64,000 bases of DNA, taken from positions 1,746,182-1,810,181 of the forward strand of contig NZ_CP034118.1 of assembly GCF_003856495.1 (NCBI RefSeq). The letters run 5' to 3'. Positions 44,907-57,827 of the stretch are shown one piece after another. The DNA is from Staphylospora marina. Lineage in GTDB: Bacteria > Bacillota > Bacilli > Thermoactinomycetales > Thermoactinomycetaceae. The notes beneath the pieces are model-generated. The model saw nothing but the letters and a program-made list of their open reading frames with translations, was not told the origin of the DNA and searched no databases. Position numbers and translations under genes: made by a program. How positions within the stretch are numbered: the stretch's first letter is position 1; every line of letters starts with the position of its first letter.

Positions 44907-45977
44907 TCAGCAACCGGCCGATTCTTTGATCAGACCGATGACGGTGGCCAGAGAATCACGGGAATCATGACGCTGCATGTTCGTCAGGAACTCTTCGCGC
45001 CGATCGTATACCGAAAGAACGGCTTCGAGGAATGATTCGTCGGTGATTTGCTCTTCTTCCAGCACTTCGGCCAGACCCTGATTTTTGAACGAACGGGCGT
45101 TGAGAATCTGGTCGCCGCGGCTGGCCGCCCGCGAAAGAGGGATCAACAGCATCGGTTTTCGCAAGGCCAGGAATTCGAAAATGGAGTTGGAACCGGCCCG
45201 CGACACCACCATGTCAGCCATCGCAAGCACATCGGAAAGTTCTTCCCGGATGTACTCGAACTGCCGGTATCCGGGACGGTCCGCTTGCGGATCAACGTTC
45301 CCCTTGCCGCACAGGTGAACGATTTGGAACTTCCGGGTGAGCGCATCCAGATTGGCCCGTACCGTCTCGTTGATTTTCCGGGAACCGAGGCTGCCCCCCA
45401 TGACGAGAAGAACGGGTTTTTGTTCGTCAAATCCGCAATATTCTCTTCCCCGCGCGGCATCCCCTTGAAACAGTTCTTCCCGGACGATCGCCCCGACATG
45501 GACGGCTTTGGCCGGATCCAGGTGTTTCACCGTCTCCGGGAAGGTGGTGAGGATCTTCGTGGCGAACGGTTTGGCCAATTTGTTGGCCAAGCCCGGCGTC
45601 AGGTCGGATTCGTGAATGATGACCGGAACCCCGGCCAACTTTCCGGCCATCACCACCGGAACGGACACGAATCCCCCCTTGGAAAAGATGACGGACGGCT
45701 TCCGTTTCCGGATGATGCTCAACGCCTGAAACACTCCTTTGAGCACGCGGAACGGGTCGATGAAGTTGTTCCAGTCAAAATATCTGCGAAGTTTTCCGGT
45801 GGAAACCGAAAAATATGTAACTCCTTCCAGCGGCGTCACCAGTTGTTTTTCAATGCCGTTTGCGGACCCGATGTAATCAATGCCGAAGCCTTCTTCGCGG
45901 AATTTGGGAATGAGAGCAAGGTTGACGGTGACATGACCGGCTGAACCGCCGCCGGTGAACAGGATTCGTTTGCTCAT
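44907..45977 (-). CDS. murG: UDP-GlcNAc:lipid I GlcNAc transferase
   Basis: Transfers GlcNAc to lipid I to form lipid II on the inner membrane face; GT28, 356 residues. The N-terminal glycine-rich loop is [16 protein letters not shown], the middle has [20 protein letters not shown] and [13 protein letters not shown], and the UDP-GlcNAc site is [14 protein letters not shown]...[31 protein letters not shown] precedes the ATG. It is outside any mur/dcw cluster; a second MurG elsewhere in the genome is possible. Confidence 0.9.
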   Translation of the reverse strand: MSKRILFTGGGSAGHVTVNLALIPKFREEGFGIDYIGSANGIEKQLVTPLEGVTYFSVSTGKLRRYFDWNNFIDPFRVLKGVFQALSIIRKRKPSVIFSKGGFVSVPVVMAGKLAGVPVIIHESDLTPGLANKLAKPFATKILTTFPETVKHLDPAKAVHVGAIVREELFQGDAARGREYCGFDEQKPVLLVMGGSLGSRKINETVRANLDALTRKFQIVHLCGKGNVDPQADRPGYRQFEYIREELSDVLAMADMVVSRAGSNSIFEFLALRKPMLLIPLSRAASRGDQILNARSFKNQGLAEVLEEEQITDESFLEAVLSVYDRREEFLTNMQRHDSRDSLATVIGLIKESAGC

Positions 45978-46071
45978 TTGAAAAATCCCCCCTTGATCAA
46001 ATGTTCCGATTGCACTCTCTATTGTACCGGTTTCCTCGTGAACGGGTTCATCGATGGTTTGACAAAATCAC

Positions 46072-46098
46072 AAACCGCCTCCCGCATGAGGGAGGCGG
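46072..46098 (-). terminator. Terminator of glyQS
   Basis: CCGCCTCCC-TCATGC-GGGAGGCGG followed by TTTGTGATTTT on the minus strand, about 110 bases past glyS. Confidence 0.65.
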
Positions 46099-46205
46099 CG
46101 GCTGCCGGAAGCGCGGGCCCGGCGTTGTCCCGAATGATTCGCCGGACACGGTACGGGTCGGGAAAACGCCGGTGGGACACCCGCCTTCGTGGACAACGTT
46201 TCCGC

Positions 46206-48290
46206 TTAGGCAAACACGATTTGCTCGAACGCGGCGAAACGCCGGGTGAGCCGGGTGATTTCCCTGAGCAAGGCCAATCGGTTGTTCCTGACCTGCTCGT
46301 CGTCCACCATCACCATGATTTCGTCAAAGAAGCGATGGATGTCCGGCACCATGTGTGCCAACGCCTGATACATGGCCGGGAAATCCCCCTGCCGTTCCGC
46401 CGACTCAAACTTGTCAACGGCCTCTTTCCACGCGCGTACGAGTGCGAGTTCGGCGGGTGCGACCAAACCGGGCAGGTACAGTTCCGAATCCCCTGCTTTG
46501 ACCGCGAGATTGGCCACCCGGGTGAATCCTTCCACTTCGTTTTTGAACGCTTCGCGATCCAGCTGGTCCATGAGGACGGCGGCTCTTTCCACCACGGCCC
46601 CCGGATGCTCGATGCCCGCTCCGAGAGCGGCGTCGATCACGTCATAGCGGATGTCTTTGTCCTGCAGGACGGTTTTGAGCCGGAGGGAGAAGAACTGCAG
46701 CAAATCGCGTTCCGCTTCCCTGCGGTCCACCTTGATCAACCCGGCTTTCTCCAGCAGATCCAGCGCACGGGCGATCAACTTCCGCAGTGACAGATCTCCG
46801 TACTCTTTCTGAAGCAGAATCTGCACCACGGCCGATGCACGCCGGCGCAGTCCGTAAGGATCCTGGGAGCCGGTCGGCTGAATTCCGATGGAGAAGCTCG
46901 ATGTCACGGCTTCCACTTTGTCGGCCAAGGCAAGCACGGTGCCGATGCGGCTTTTCGGAAGTTCGTCTCCGGCCGCGCGCGGCAGATGATGTTCATACAC
47001 CGCTTCGGCCACTTGCGGATCTTCATTCGCGGCCAGGGCGTAAATCCGCCCCATGGTTCCCTCCAGTTCCGGGAACTCCCCGACCATCTGGGTGGCCAGG
47101 TCGAATTTGCAAATGGCCGCCGCCCGCAAGAGTTTTCCGGCTTCTTCGGCGGAAAACCCGAGCTCTTGCCCGATGAACCGGGCCAGTTCCCCGATTCTCC
47201 GCACCCGGTCGCCCACGGTGCCCAGTTCTTCCTGGTGCACGATGTTCTCCAGTCGGTCCACCGCTTCCCCAATCTGCAACTTCAGATCTTCCTCGAAGAA
47301 GAACCGGGCATCGGCCAACCGTGCACGCAGCACTTTTTCATTTCCGCGGGCCACCAGCTCCAGGCCTTCCGGCCCGCCGTTTTTTACGGTCACAAAATGA
47401 GGAAGCAACTTGCCTTCCTTGTCTTCCACCGGAAAATACCGTTGGTGCTCCCGCATCGTCGTGATCAGCACTTCGCGGGGAACATCCAGAAACGCTTCGT
47501 CAAATCCCCCGGCCAGAGCCGTCGGGAATTCCACCAGATTCACCACTTCATGAAGCAGGTCTTGATCGACGGGGATCACCCAGCCGCGCTCTTCCTCCAA
47601 TTGACGGAGCTGGGAAAGAATCCGTTCTCTTCGCTCTTCCGGATCCACCAGCACCGATTCCCGCCGAAGCACCTCCGCATATTCGGCGGCCGATTCCAAA
47701 CGCGTGACGTTTCCGAGGAAGCGGTGCCCCCGCGTCTCCGAACCCGCTTCCACTCCCGCCCATTTCACGGGAACGGTTTCTTCCCCGAACAGGCAGACCA
47801 ACCAGCGGACGGGACGGATGAACCGTTCTTTTCGCGTACCCCAACGCATGGTTTTGGGGAAATGAAGCGACCCGACCACGGCGGGAATTCCGTCAATGAG
47901 CCGTTCCGCGGTCTTTTTCCCGGCCTGATGCACTTCGGCAAACACATACGTCTCGCCCTTGAACTCCTTGAGCGCGAGTTGTTCCACGGACACGCCCTGT
48001 TTCCGGGCAAATCCCTCCGCAGCCTTGCTCCAGGTTCCTTCCGGTGTCCGTGCGATTCGGGCGGCCGGACCGCGAACTTCCTCCCGGATGTCTTCCTGCC
48101 GTTCGGCCACACCGGTCACCAACACGGCCAAACGTCTCGGCGTGGAATATGTACGGTAGGATTCATACGAAATGCGTTCTTCCCGGAGCCAGGAAACCAG
48201 TTTTTCTCCCAGTTGACGGGAAGCGTCGGCCACAAACCTCGCGGGAATCTCTTCACATCCGATCTCCAGCAACAGATCCCGATTGTTCAT
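46206..48290 (-). CDS. glyS: Glycyl-tRNA synthetase beta subunit
   Basis: Beta subunit of the heterotetrameric (alpha2beta2) bacterial GlyRS; binds tRNA-Gly. The 694-residue protein has the N-terminal [20 protein letters not shown], and the HD-like and anticodon-binding C-terminal domains. It overlaps glyQ by four bases (ATGA) after GGAGAGAG. The two-subunit enzyme is notable because many Bacilli use the single-chain GlyRS, though B. subtilis also has glyQS. Confidence 0.97.
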   Translation of the reverse strand: MNNRDLLLEIGCEEIPARFVADASRQLGEKLVSWLREERISYESYRTYSTPRRLAVLVTGVAERQEDIREEVRGPAARIARTPEGTWSKAAEGFARKQGVSVEQLALKEFKGETYVFAEVHQAGKKTAERLIDGIPAVVGSLHFPKTMRWGTRKERFIRPVRWLVCLFGEETVPVKWAGVEAGSETRGHRFLGNVTRLESAAEYAEVLRRESVLVDPEERRERILSQLRQLEEERGWVIPVDQDLLHEVVNLVEFPTALAGGFDEAFLDVPREVLITTMREHQRYFPVEDKEGKLLPHFVTVKNGGPEGLELVARGNEKVLRARLADARFFFEEDLKLQIGEAVDRLENIVHQEELGTVGDRVRRIGELARFIGQELGFSAEEAGKLLRAAAICKFDLATQMVGEFPELEGTMGRIYALAANEDPQVAEAVYEHHLPRAAGDELPKSRIGTVLALADKVEAVTSSFSIGIQPTGSQDPYGLRRRASAVVQILLQKEYGDLSLRKLIARALDLLEKAGLIKVDRREAERDLLQFFSLRLKTVLQDKDIRYDVIDAALGAGIEHPGAVVERAAVLMDQLDREAFKNEVEGFTRVANLAVKAGDSELYLPGLVAPAELALVRAWKEAVDKFESAERQGDFPAMYQALAHMVPDIHRFFDEIMVMVDDEQVRNNRLALLREITRLTRRFAAFEQIVFA

Positions 48291-49174
48291 TCACTCTCTC
48301 CACCTTTCTGTTTCAAGAGAGGGAAGCCCAATTTCTCCCGTTCTTCGATGAACGTTTTGGCCAGAAGTCGGGCGAGATTGCGCACACGTGCGATGTATCC
48401 GGTTCTCTCGGTGACACTGATGGCTCCCCGGGCATCCAGCAGATTGAAGGTGTGGGAGCACTTGAGCACAAAATCGTAAGCCGGAAACACCAGTCGTTCA
48501 TCCAGTGCCCGCTTCGCCTCCCGTTCAAAATCGTCAAACTGGCGGAACAGCCAATCTTTGTCCGACAGTTCAAACGTGTAACGGGAATGTTCGTATTCCG
48601 TTTGCTTGAACACGTCGCCGTACTTGACGTTCTCCACCCAATCCAGATCGTACACGTTTTCCTTGTCCTGGATGTACAGGGCCAGCCGCTCGATTCCGTA
48701 GGTCAATTCGACCGACACCGGATCAACGTCAAGGCTGCCCACTTGCTGGAAGTAGGTGAATTGGGTGATTTCCATGCCGTCCACCCAGACTTCCCATCCG
48801 AGGCCGGCGGCGCCGAACGTGGGGTTTTCCCAGTTGTCCTCGACAAAACGGATGTCATGTTTCAACGGATCGATGCCCAGCGCTTTCAGGCTTTCCAGAT
48901 AGATCTCCTGAACGTTGTCGGGAGCCGGCTTCAAAAGGACCTGAAACTGGTGATGCTGATAGAGCCGGTTGGGATTTTCCCCGTATCTCCCGTCCGCAGG
49001 ACGACGGGACGGTTCCACGTAAGCCACTTTCCACGGTTCGGGGCCCAGCGCCCGCAAAAACGTCATCGGATTGAGAGTGCCCGCTCCTTTTTCCACATCG
49101 TACGGTTGGGCGAGAATGCACCCCTGGGCGGCCCAGAATTCCTGCAGCGTCCAGATCATCTGCTGAACATTCAT
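48287..49174 (-). CDS. glyQ: Glycyl-tRNA synthetase alpha subunit
   Basis: Catalytic alpha subunit with the class-II aminoacylation core; 295 residues. Class-II signatures are [21 protein letters not shown] (part shown) and [30 protein letters not shown] lies upstream of the ATG at 49174. Expression is controlled by a glycine T-box leader. Confidence 0.97.
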   Translation of the reverse strand: MNVQQMIWTLQEFWAAQGCILAQPYDVEKGAGTLNPMTFLRALGPEPWKVAYVEPSRRPADGRYGENPNRLYQHHQFQVLLKPAPDNVQEIYLESLKALGIDPLKHDIRFVEDNWENPTFGAAGLGWEVWVDGMEITQFTYFQQVGSLDVDPVSVELTYGIERLALYIQDKENVYDLDWVENVKYGDVFKQTEYEHSRYTFELSDKDWLFRQFDDFEREAKRALDERLVFPAYDFVLKCSHTFNLLDARGAISVTERTGYIARVRNLARLLAKTFIEEREKLGFPLLKQKGGESE

Positions 49175-49204
49175 TTTCCCTCTGCCTCCCTGTTTGGATC
49201 CATC

Positions 49205-49450
49205 AAAAAAACCCCTCATCCATATGACATTGCCTCGGCAATCCGTCATAGGGACGAGAGGTTTCACCTTCCCGCGGTCCCACCCTATTTGGCCGGCAAC
49301 GCCGACCCGCTTTTGGGATATGCGGTTGTCACGCTCGGGAACGCCGTTCACCGGGACCATGACCGGGCTTCCACCGCCCCCGGTTCGCTGCGGCATGGCG
49401 AATCCGGTTACTCCTTTCCCTCATCGCGTACGGTCCATGATATCAGTACC
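49205..49450 (-). promoter_or_regulatory. T-box leader of glyQS (glycine)
   Basis: Riboswitch that senses uncharged tRNA-Gly. The T-box antiterminator AGGGTGGGACCGCGGG lies at 49271-49286. Stem I shows the AAGGAGTAA-type loop E/k-turn region and a GGC triplet at 49376-49378 in the specifier region before GGTGGAAGC. A terminator stem (ACCTCTCGTCC with GGATGAGGGGT, then seven T residues, 49205-49262) follows. Specifier placement is by eye; glycine identity is supported by the gene. Confidence 0.92.
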
Positions 49451-49454
49451 AACA

Positions 49455-49483
49455 CATATACCAGAGAGCTTTCGGTTTGTCAA
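49455..49483 (-). promoter_or_regulatory. Promoter of glyQS
   Basis: TTGACA (49478-49483) and TATATG (49455-49460) on the minus strand are 17 bases apart. The -35 overlaps the last codons of recO. Confidence 0.7.
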
Positions 49484-50238
49484 GAACCGCCTTCTTCCCC
49501 GTCGGGCCTGAGCTGTTTCAACACGTGAAGCGACTTGAACCCGAACGGAAGATGTTCCGCCATAAAGGCTTGGACGATCTGTTCCAGATGCCGGTTGGTG
49601 GCCGGCTTGACCCGGACGTCTCCCAACCGGGAAGGATTCACCTTCGCCAGAAGAGGCAAAATCTTTGCCACGGCTTCACTCACTTCAAACGAGCCCGGAT
49701 CGGCTTCTTTGCATTCCCCGCACAAAAATCCGCCCAGTCGCACACTGAAACGGGCGGGAGTTCGGGAGTTCCGGCACTGCACACAGTGTTCCAGCACCGG
49801 TGCCGACCCGGCAAGGGCCAAAAAACGAAGTTCGAGGATCCGGCTGATGATTTCCGGATCCGTCCCGCTCTCCAGACGATCCAGAGCCGCGAGCAACAAC
49901 CGGTACAACCCGGGGACGGGTTCTCCTTCATCCGTCAACCGGTCCGCCATTTCCAGCCAGTAAGATCCGTATGCGGTCAGCACCAGATCCGAACGGATCC
50001 GGTGGTGGGATCGGATCAGATCCGCCTGTGTCAACGTGGGCATGCCGGAGTAGCCGTATGCCACGAACGTTCCGACGGTGAACGGTTCGGTGACGGCTCC
50101 GAAACGGCTCCGGGTCTTTTTGGATCCCCTGGCCATCACCGCTTTTTTCCCCTGATGTTCCGTCAGCAGTGTGAGGATTTGGTGACTCTCCCCGTAATCC
50201 CTGGCCTTCAGAATCAGGCCGTCGAATTTCGAAAGCAC
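49480..50238 (-). CDS. recO: DNA repair protein RecO
   Basis: Recombination mediator that loads RecA with RecR. The 252-residue protein has the N-terminal OB fold (GLILKARDYGESHQILTLLTEHQGK) and a helical domain, with the zinc cysteines as CVQC and CGEC. The GTG start follows AGAGGCGG. It is 21 bases after yqzL. Confidence 0.95.
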   Translation of the reverse strand: MLSKFDGLILKARDYGESHQILTLLTEHQGKKAVMARGSKKTRSRFGAVTEPFTVGTFVAYGYSGMPTLTQADLIRSHHRIRSDLVLTAYGSYWLEMADRLTDEGEPVPGLYRLLLAALDRLESGTDPEIISRILELRFLALAGSAPVLEHCVQCRNSRTPARFSVRLGGFLCGECKEADPGSFEVSEAVAKILPLLAKVNPSRLGDVRVKPATNRHLEQIVQAFMAEHLPFGFKSLHVLKQLRPDGEEGGS

Positions 50239-50259
50239 CTGTGAACCGCCTCTTTTTTC

Positions 50260-50391
50260 TCAGCCCGTTTCGGATTCGTTCTCCCTCTCCCCCTGCTCCC
50301 CGTCTCCCGCGGCTTCACGCAGTTCGTTGAGGAGCAGCCAAGCGTCGACACTGCCGGTATTCCGAAAACAGTTCCATGCGAAATTCAACAT
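50260..50391 (-). CDS. yqzL: YqzL family small protein
   Basis: A 43-residue protein, MLNFAWNCFRNTGSVDAW..., then an acidic tail. The N-terminal NFAWN-F--TGSVDAWLL pattern matches the Bacillus YqzL family, located between era and recO there as here. AAAGGA lies about 11 bases upstream. Function unknown. Confidence 0.85.
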   Translation of the reverse strand: MLNFAWNCFRNTGSVDAWLLLNELREAAGDGEQGERENESETG

Positions 50392-50527
50392 TGAACGCAT
50401 CATCCTTTCGGCACGGCGTCGTCGTCTGTTCCTTCATAGCTTGATCGGGGATCGACGGGAGTATGAGATGGAAATTTTGTCAGCGATTAACGGGCAGGGT
50501 AGTTCCGGCACGCAGGCGCACGCCGGA

Positions 50528-52549
<2,022 letters not shown>

Positions 52550-52560
52550 GGCCTCTCCCC

Positions 52561-53034
52561 CTATCTGACCAGACCGATCCTCCCGAGGATCTCCTCCTGG
52601 CGACTGAACATTTCACGTTCCTGCTCCTTTGTCTCATGATCGTAGCCCAACAGGTGCAGAAACCCGTGAACGGCCAGAAATCCGAGTTCGCGTTTCAGTG
52701 AATGGCCGTATTCCGATGCCTGTTCACGGGCTCTCGGGAGGGAAATGACAATGTCCCCGAGCGGCACAAATTCTTCTTCTTCCCCGATCACCCAGTCTTC
52801 GTCGGGCTCCCAGAGCGGGAACGAAAGCACGTCCGTCGGCCTGTCCACCTGGCGGTATTCCCGGTTGAGCCGATGGATCCCATCGTCATCGGTGACGGTC
52901 ACGGATACCTCCACGGGCGGAAGCTCTTCCGCTTCGATCCCGGACAAAATCGCTTTTTCAACGACCTCCACCGCTTCCCGGTCTTCGGGTGTCAGTTCGG
53001 TTTCCACGTTCAAATGCAACAACAATCGATTCAT
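52561..53034 (-). CDS. ybeY: Endoribonuclease YbeY
   Basis: Zinc RNase for 16S rRNA 3' maturation, 157 residues. The zinc motif is HGFLHLLGYDH. The N-terminal region has the RLNREYRQVDRPTDVLSFPL signature. It overlaps the 3' end of the yqfF gene by 77 bases, a longer overlap than usual. GGAG lies upstream of the ATG. Confidence 0.95.
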   Translation of the reverse strand: MNRLLLHLNVETELTPEDREAVEVVEKAILSGIEAEELPPVEVSVTVTDDDGIHRLNREYRQVDRPTDVLSFPLWEPDEDWVIGEEEEFVPLGDIVISLPRAREQASEYGHSLKRELGFLAVHGFLHLLGYDHETKEQEREMFSRQEEILGRIGLVR

Positions 53035-55186
53035 GCTGTTTTGCTCCTTTATCCCGCATCATCTCTTCCGGATATTCGATGCGCGTGTGAAACAGCCCCT
53101 GCAGCGTTTCACAGACGGACCGGGCGATCAGGTCCAGTTCTTTCATGGTCAGATCGCATTCGTCAAACTGGCCGTCTTCCAATCGCTCCCTGATGATTTT
53201 CCGCACGAGCGCTTCCACGCGCGAGGGCGTCGGATGAGCCATGGATCGAACCGCCGCTTCCACGCAATCACAGATTCCGATGATTGCGGCCTCCCTGGAA
53301 CGGGCCTTCGGTCCCGGATACCGGTAATCGTCTTCCTTGACCTCCGGACCGTCATTTTGGAGGGCCTTGTGATAAAAGTATTTCAGCAAAGTGGTCCCGT
53401 GATGTTGAGCGGCAATGTCCTGCAATTTTTCGGGCAACCCTGCCTTTTTCAGCATCTCCGCTCCGTCTCTGGCATGGCTGATGATCACCGTGCGGCTGAG
53501 AGCCGGTGACAAACGATCGTGCGGATTTTCCCGCCCCATCTGGTTTTCGATGAAAAACTGGGGACGTTTCAGCTTGCCGACATCGTGATAGTACGACCCC
53601 ACCCGGGCCAGGAGACCGTCGGCCCCCACCGCTTCCGCCGCGGCCTCGGCCAGATTGGCCACCATGACGGAGTGGTGATAGGTGCCCGGTGCTTCGGTGA
53701 GAAGCCTGCGGAGCAACGGTTGGTTGGGATTGCCCAACTCAAGCAGGCGCATGGGCGACAAGATGCCGAATCCCGATTCGAACACCGGCAAAAAACCGTA
53801 GGTGAGAATGGCCGAAAAGCATCCGCCTCCGAAAGCAAACAACGTCGGAACCACCAAATCCGTCCAAGCTTCTCCCGACGGATTCATCAGATGCATCGAA
53901 GCCGCCGCCGCGGCGGAAGCCAGCCCCGACGCCAAACCGGCCCGAAAGATCCGGCTTCTGTTCCGCACGTGGATCAGCGACAGAGCGGCGGTGATTCCCC
54001 CGACCAGCACCACGAACCCGAACCGGTAATCAAACAGGGAATGGCTGTCGTCCTGAAACAACATGGCGGCCGCCACCGACAAAAACACCGACGAGATCAG
54101 ACCCAAACCCGGTCTGAGCAAGATCGCCGGTAACATGACGCCGAGGGCGAAAGGAGTCAGATATCCGAGAGTGCTCCATTCCGGATTCTGCCCCAGTGCC
54201 AACCCCTTCATCCCCGTCATCGTCAAGAGAAGCACCGACAGAAGAAGGGCCAGTCTCCGATTGTCGCGAACCGTTTCCGGATCAAGCCGGCGAACGGTGA
54301 GGTGAAGAATCACCAGAAGCAGGGTGACGAACAGGGCCAGCCCGGCCATCATTGTTCCCTTGTTCCGGCTCTTGACCAAGCCGATCAGTTCGAGTTGCCG
54401 GATCTGCCGCTTGGTGACGGGTTCTCCTTCAGCCACGATCACCTGTCCTTCCCGAATGAGGACGGGATCCACGGTTTCCTTGGCTTTTGTCCGCTTCTTT
54501 TCCGTCTTCTCCGCGTCGTAATGCGCATTGACGGTCAGCATCTCCCGAACCAGTTCCCTCACCACGGAGCGGGAAACCTGATCCGGGGCATCCCTGTCAA
54601 GCAGGGAAGAAAGAAGCAGGCGATCCACCTGCTTTTTGGCCTCTTCCAGTTCCGATTTTCGAATGCCCTTCTCCATCAATTCCTGGATGATGTCCCTGGA
54701 ATCTTTCCTCATCCGCTCCAACCGGTCGGGAGCGGTTTTCGCCAGCGTGGCATACAGCGAAGCGGAAAACACCTGGCCGGTCGTCTCATCGACCGCCTGA
54801 CGGATCAACGCGATTTTTTCCTGTTCGGTGACAGGTTGGCGAACGATTTGAGCCACCCTGGAAAAGAGCTCATCCACCCTTGCCACGGTCCGGGACGTCA
54901 ATACCTGGTCGACGGTGTATTCCTCGGGAACATTCCGCGCGGCCTCTTCCCGTGCCTGTTCGGTGGCCACCGGATCCAGCTTGGTCACGGGCGAAACCAC
55001 CGTCACGGGACTGAGCGCCCCCTCCCGGATCTCGAAGGGTTCGGGAAGAAGGTGATAAAAAAGCAATAAACAGAACGCGATCCCGAAGATCGCGTAAAGG
55101 GCGAGTCCGGCGCGGGAATCCGTCTTCCAGTCAAAGCCCCGCGAACGCTTCTGCGATTTGCGGGTGAACGGATGTTTTTTCGTCAT
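52958..55186 (-). CDS. pgpH: Membrane HD phosphodiesterase, YqfF/PgpH
   Basis: Cyclic di-AMP phosphodiesterase in Gram-positives, 742 residues. The extracellular 7TM-7TMR-HD region covers about residues 60-300, seven membrane segments follow, and the HD domain has HHSVMVANLAEAAAE and GSYYHDVGKLKRP. The ATG at 55186 follows AAGGAG at about 12 bases. The C-terminal 30 residues are polar and run into ybeY. Confidence 0.93.
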   Translation of the reverse strand: MTKKHPFTRKSQKRSRGFDWKTDSRAGLALYAIFGIAFCLLLFYHLLPEPFEIREGALSPVTVVSPVTKLDPVATEQAREEAARNVPEEYTVDQVLTSRTVARVDELFSRVAQIVRQPVTEQEKIALIRQAVDETTGQVFSASLYATLAKTAPDRLERMRKDSRDIIQELMEKGIRKSELEEAKKQVDRLLLSSLLDRDAPDQVSRSVVRELVREMLTVNAHYDAEKTEKKRTKAKETVDPVLIREGQVIVAEGEPVTKRQIRQLELIGLVKSRNKGTMMAGLALFVTLLLVILHLTVRRLDPETVRDNRRLALLLSVLLLTMTGMKGLALGQNPEWSTLGYLTPFALGVMLPAILLRPGLGLISSVFLSVAAAMLFQDDSHSLFDYRFGFVVLVGGITAALSLIHVRNRSRIFRAGLASGLASAAAAASMHLMNPSGEAWTDLVVPTLFAFGGGCFSAILTYGFLPVFESGFGILSPMRLLELGNPNQPLLRRLLTEAPGTYHHSVMVANLAEAAAEAVGADGLLARVGSYYHDVGKLKRPQFFIENQMGRENPHDRLSPALSRTVIISHARDGAEMLKKAGLPEKLQDIAAQHHGTTLLKYFYHKALQNDGPEVKEDDYRYPGPKARSREAAIIGICDCVEAAVRSMAHPTPSRVEALVRKIIRERLEDGQFDECDLTMKELDLIARSVCETLQGLFHTRIEYPEEMMRDKGAKQHESIVVAFERGNRTDTRRPGSGGGR

Positions 55187-55202
55187 GTCCGACCCCGGCT
55201 CC

Positions 55203-56165
55203 TTATGATTCATGTTGTTCATAAGCGTCAATGATCTTCTGGACAAGCGTGTGACGTACCACGTCTTCCTGTCCGAGATACACAAAGCGGATTTCGGGGA
55301 TGTCCTTCAAAATTTTTTCCGCTTCCTTCAATCCCGACTTTTTCCCTTTCGGCAAATCCACCTGGGTCACGTCACCGGTGATGACCATTTTGGAACCGAA
55401 TCCGAGACGGGTCAGAAACATCTTCATCTGCTCCGGCGTCGTGTTCTGGGCCTCATCCAGAATGACGAACGAATCCTCCAGGGTGCGGCCGCGCATGTAG
55501 GCAAGCGGGGCCACTTCGATCTGTCCGCGTTCCATCATCTTGGCGACCTGTTCAGGTCCCAACATCGTATACAGACCGTCGTACAAAGGCCTCAGATACG
55601 GATCCACCTTCTCCTGCAGGTCTCCCGGCAGAAAGCCCAGATTCTCCCCGGCTTCCACCGCGGGACGGGTCAGGACGATCCGCTTGACACTGTGGGCTTT
55701 CAGCGCCGAAACCGCCATCACCACAGCCAGAAACGTTTTCCCCGTTCCGGCGGGCCCCACACCGAATACGATGTCCGATTTGCGAATGGCGGTGATGTAG
55801 TGCCGTTGCCCCAAAGTTTGGGCCTTCACCGTCTTGCCTTTCTGAGTGACTCCCACTTCTTCCCTGTAGAGGTCCAGCAATTCGCGGGCCTGTCCCCGTC
55901 TGGCCAACCGATGGGCATACAGGACGTCCCGCTCCGTCACTTCCGTTCCTCTGCGAATCAGGGAGATCAGAACTTCGAACAGCTCATCCAGCACCTTCAA
56001 TTCTTCCTCGGGACCGGTGACCGTGATCTCTTCGCCCCGGGACAGAATTTTGGCAGTGGTGGAGGCCTCGATTTTTTTCAGGAATGCGTCATGCGGCCCA
56101 AAAAGGCTGAGCGCTTCGCCCGCGTCCCGCAGCCGGATTTTGATCATCTGTTCCTGATTGTGCAA
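55203..56165 (-). CDS. phoH: PhoH-like ATPase
   Basis: PhoH-family ATPase, 320 residues, with Walker A GPAGTGKTFLAVVM and Walker B VILDEAQN; probably RNA-related. The TTG at 56165 has AAGGAG nine bases upstream; the longer frame to 56222 overlaps yqfD. Its place in the yqfD-phoH-yqfF-ybeY order is standard in Bacilli. Confidence 0.94.
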   Translation of the reverse strand: MHNQEQMIKIRLRDAGEALSLFGPHDAFLKKIEASTTAKILSRGEEITVTGPEEELKVLDELFEVLISLIRRGTEVTERDVLYAHRLARRGQARELLDLYREEVGVTQKGKTVKAQTLGQRHYITAIRKSDIVFGVGPAGTGKTFLAVVMAVSALKAHSVKRIVLTRPAVEAGENLGFLPGDLQEKVDPYLRPLYDGLYTMLGPEQVAKMMERGQIEVAPLAYMRGRTLEDSFVILDEAQNTTPEQMKMFLTRLGFGSKMVITGDVTQVDLPKGKKSGLKEAEKILKDIPEIRFVYLGQEDVVRHTLVQKIIDAYEQHES

Positions 56166-56169
56166 TGGC

Positions 56170-57375
56170 TCATTCTCCTTGCAGAATCGGTTGTGGAATG
56201 GCGATGTTCTCAATCGCGTCAAAGTGTACTTTCAAATAAACTTTACCATTCTCCACACGGCGGTGCAAAACTTTTTCCCCCAAAATTCTCCCATCCGCGC
56301 CCAGTTTTTCCGCAAGTTCAAGACGGGCGATCGCCATTCCCGCTCCCGCTGCTTCCTGTTCGCTCAGCGTTTCCTCCGTCCACTCGGTTTCCAGCAATTC
56401 CTCCTTCACCCAACCGATCGGCAGCTCCAGTCCGGCCACTTTCAGCCGTCTCACCCGTGCCACCGTCTCATGACTTGAGAACGGCGGCGGTTCGACAAAC
56501 GGATGTCGGATGGCCCGCCCGAACAAATAGGGAATTTCCCGGACATGTCTGTTGCCGGTGTAAACTTTCCGTTTCCGCGTGAGAGGGGCGGTCACTTCGG
56601 AGACATACCAAACTTCTCCCAACACTTTTCCGCTTGCCCCCGCAATTTTCCCTTCCTGTCCGGGAAGCCCGTATATTCCCGAAACGATCACCTGACCTTT
56701 TCGCACCTGGTCTCCCACTTGCACCAACGGATTTCCCCGTTCCACACGCATGTCCCTGATGAGTGCGTCCTTCCGCGCCACCAGATGAACGGGGCCCTTG
56801 TGTTCAAACTCGGTTTGCGGCGGTTCAACCGGTTTTTTCTCAACCACCGTCACCACCACCCGGGTGCCTTCCACGCGAATGCCGATCCATGATGCCTGCG
56901 GGAGTTTCATCATCAATCGGTGACGGACGATTTCCGGATCGGGCATGCGGACTTTCCAGCCTCCCTCGAAGATCCCTTCCTGCCGGAGCAGAGCTTTCAC
57001 CTGAGCGGCCGGAATTCGTTCCGTTCCTTCGACCCGGACATTCCAGACAAATGAGGACAGGGTCACCAACAGGCCCAAAAACAGGAGAAACCCGAATGCA
57101 AACGTTTTGCGTCTTTTGATCCTCCGCACGAAGAAGGGCCATCCGCTGCCGGAAGAGATGTTCACCCGATACCCGGCTTTTCTCGCCAAGCGAATGAAAC
57201 GCAAAACATCGGGCAACGGAACCGTCAGACGAACTCCGTGCACGTCCACTTCGGAGACGTCCTCCAGCACGATTTGCTCTTCCACCGCCCTGTTGATCAG
57301 GGCGGGGAAATCCGGTCCCCTGCAGAGAAGAACCACTTTGCCACGCAACCATTTCGGAAACATGTCCGTTGCCAT
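56170..57375 (-). CDS. yqfD: Sporulation protein YqfD
   Basis: Bitopic sporulation-associated protein, 401 residues. An N-terminal cytoplasmic domain, one membrane segment at about residues 90-110 (FAFGFLLFLGLLVTLSS), and a large extracytoplasmic domain are visible. GGAGGGAG precedes the ATG at 57375. It is co-oriented with yqfC and phoH. B. subtilis mutants have sporulation defects; biochemical role unknown. Confidence 0.92.
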   Translation of the reverse strand: MATDMFPKWLRGKVVLLCRGPDFPALINRAVEEQIVLEDVSEVDVHGVRLTVPLPDVLRFIRLARKAGYRVNISSGSGWPFFVRRIKRRKTFAFGFLLFLGLLVTLSSFVWNVRVEGTERIPAAQVKALLRQEGIFEGGWKVRMPDPEIVRHRLMMKLPQASWIGIRVEGTRVVVTVVEKKPVEPPQTEFEHKGPVHLVARKDALIRDMRVERGNPLVQVGDQVRKGQVIVSGIYGLPGQEGKIAGASGKVLGEVWYVSEVTAPLTRKRKVYTGNRHVREIPYLFGRAIRHPFVEPPPFSSHETVARVRRLKVAGLELPIGWVKEELLETEWTEETLSEQEAAGAGMAIARLELAEKLGADGRILGEKVLHRRVENGKVYLKVHFDAIENIAIPQPILQGE

Positions 57376-57376
57376 G

Positions 57377-57646
57377 TCATTCTCCCTCCGGTCCGGCATA
57401 TCGGAGCCCGCGAAAGGTTCCTTCCAAAATCACCTGATCCGCGTCGATTTTCCGGATTTTCAAATCTTTTCCGTCAATCTCCAAGGAACCGCCCTTGATT
57501 TTCAGCGTTACCTGATTCCCGGTGAACCGGACGATTCCGCGGTGGTTTTCCACCCGGATCGTGCAAAGTCCGATCATTTCGACCCGCGGGGCCTCATTGG
57601 TCACGTCCGCCGGCATATCCAACCATCTGGATGCCCAATTGCGCAT
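57377..57646 (-). CDS. yqfC: YqfC family sporulation protein
   Basis: An 89-residue YabP/YqfC-type protein (MIGLCTIRVENHRGIVRFTGNQVTLKI...). YqfC and YqfD occur together in endospore formers. AAGGACGG lies upstream of the ATG at moderate distance. The stop is one base before the yqfD start region. Confidence 0.88.
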   Translation of the reverse strand: MRNWASRWLDMPADVTNEAPRVEMIGLCTIRVENHRGIVRFTGNQVTLKIKGGSLEIDGKDLKIRKIDADQVILEGTFRGLRYAGPEGE

Positions 57647-57827
57647 TGACCCGTCCGTCCTTCCCCTGGTTTCGCTTGGCTCCGTCGTTTCCCTTCACTC
57701 ATATGCGCCATGCGGCGGGAATATGAAACGCGGAGGAAGACGTCACGTTCCGCGACTGACCGCTTCACTTCTTCCGAATCAACGCAAACGACCGGCGGAA
57801 TCCCGCCGGCCTGCGAACCGAATGATT

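Noticed and set aside
55212..56582. 456-codon plus-strand frame opposite phoH and yqfD
   Set aside because: Antisense to two well-supported genes in a conserved operon; high GC keeps the opposite strand open.
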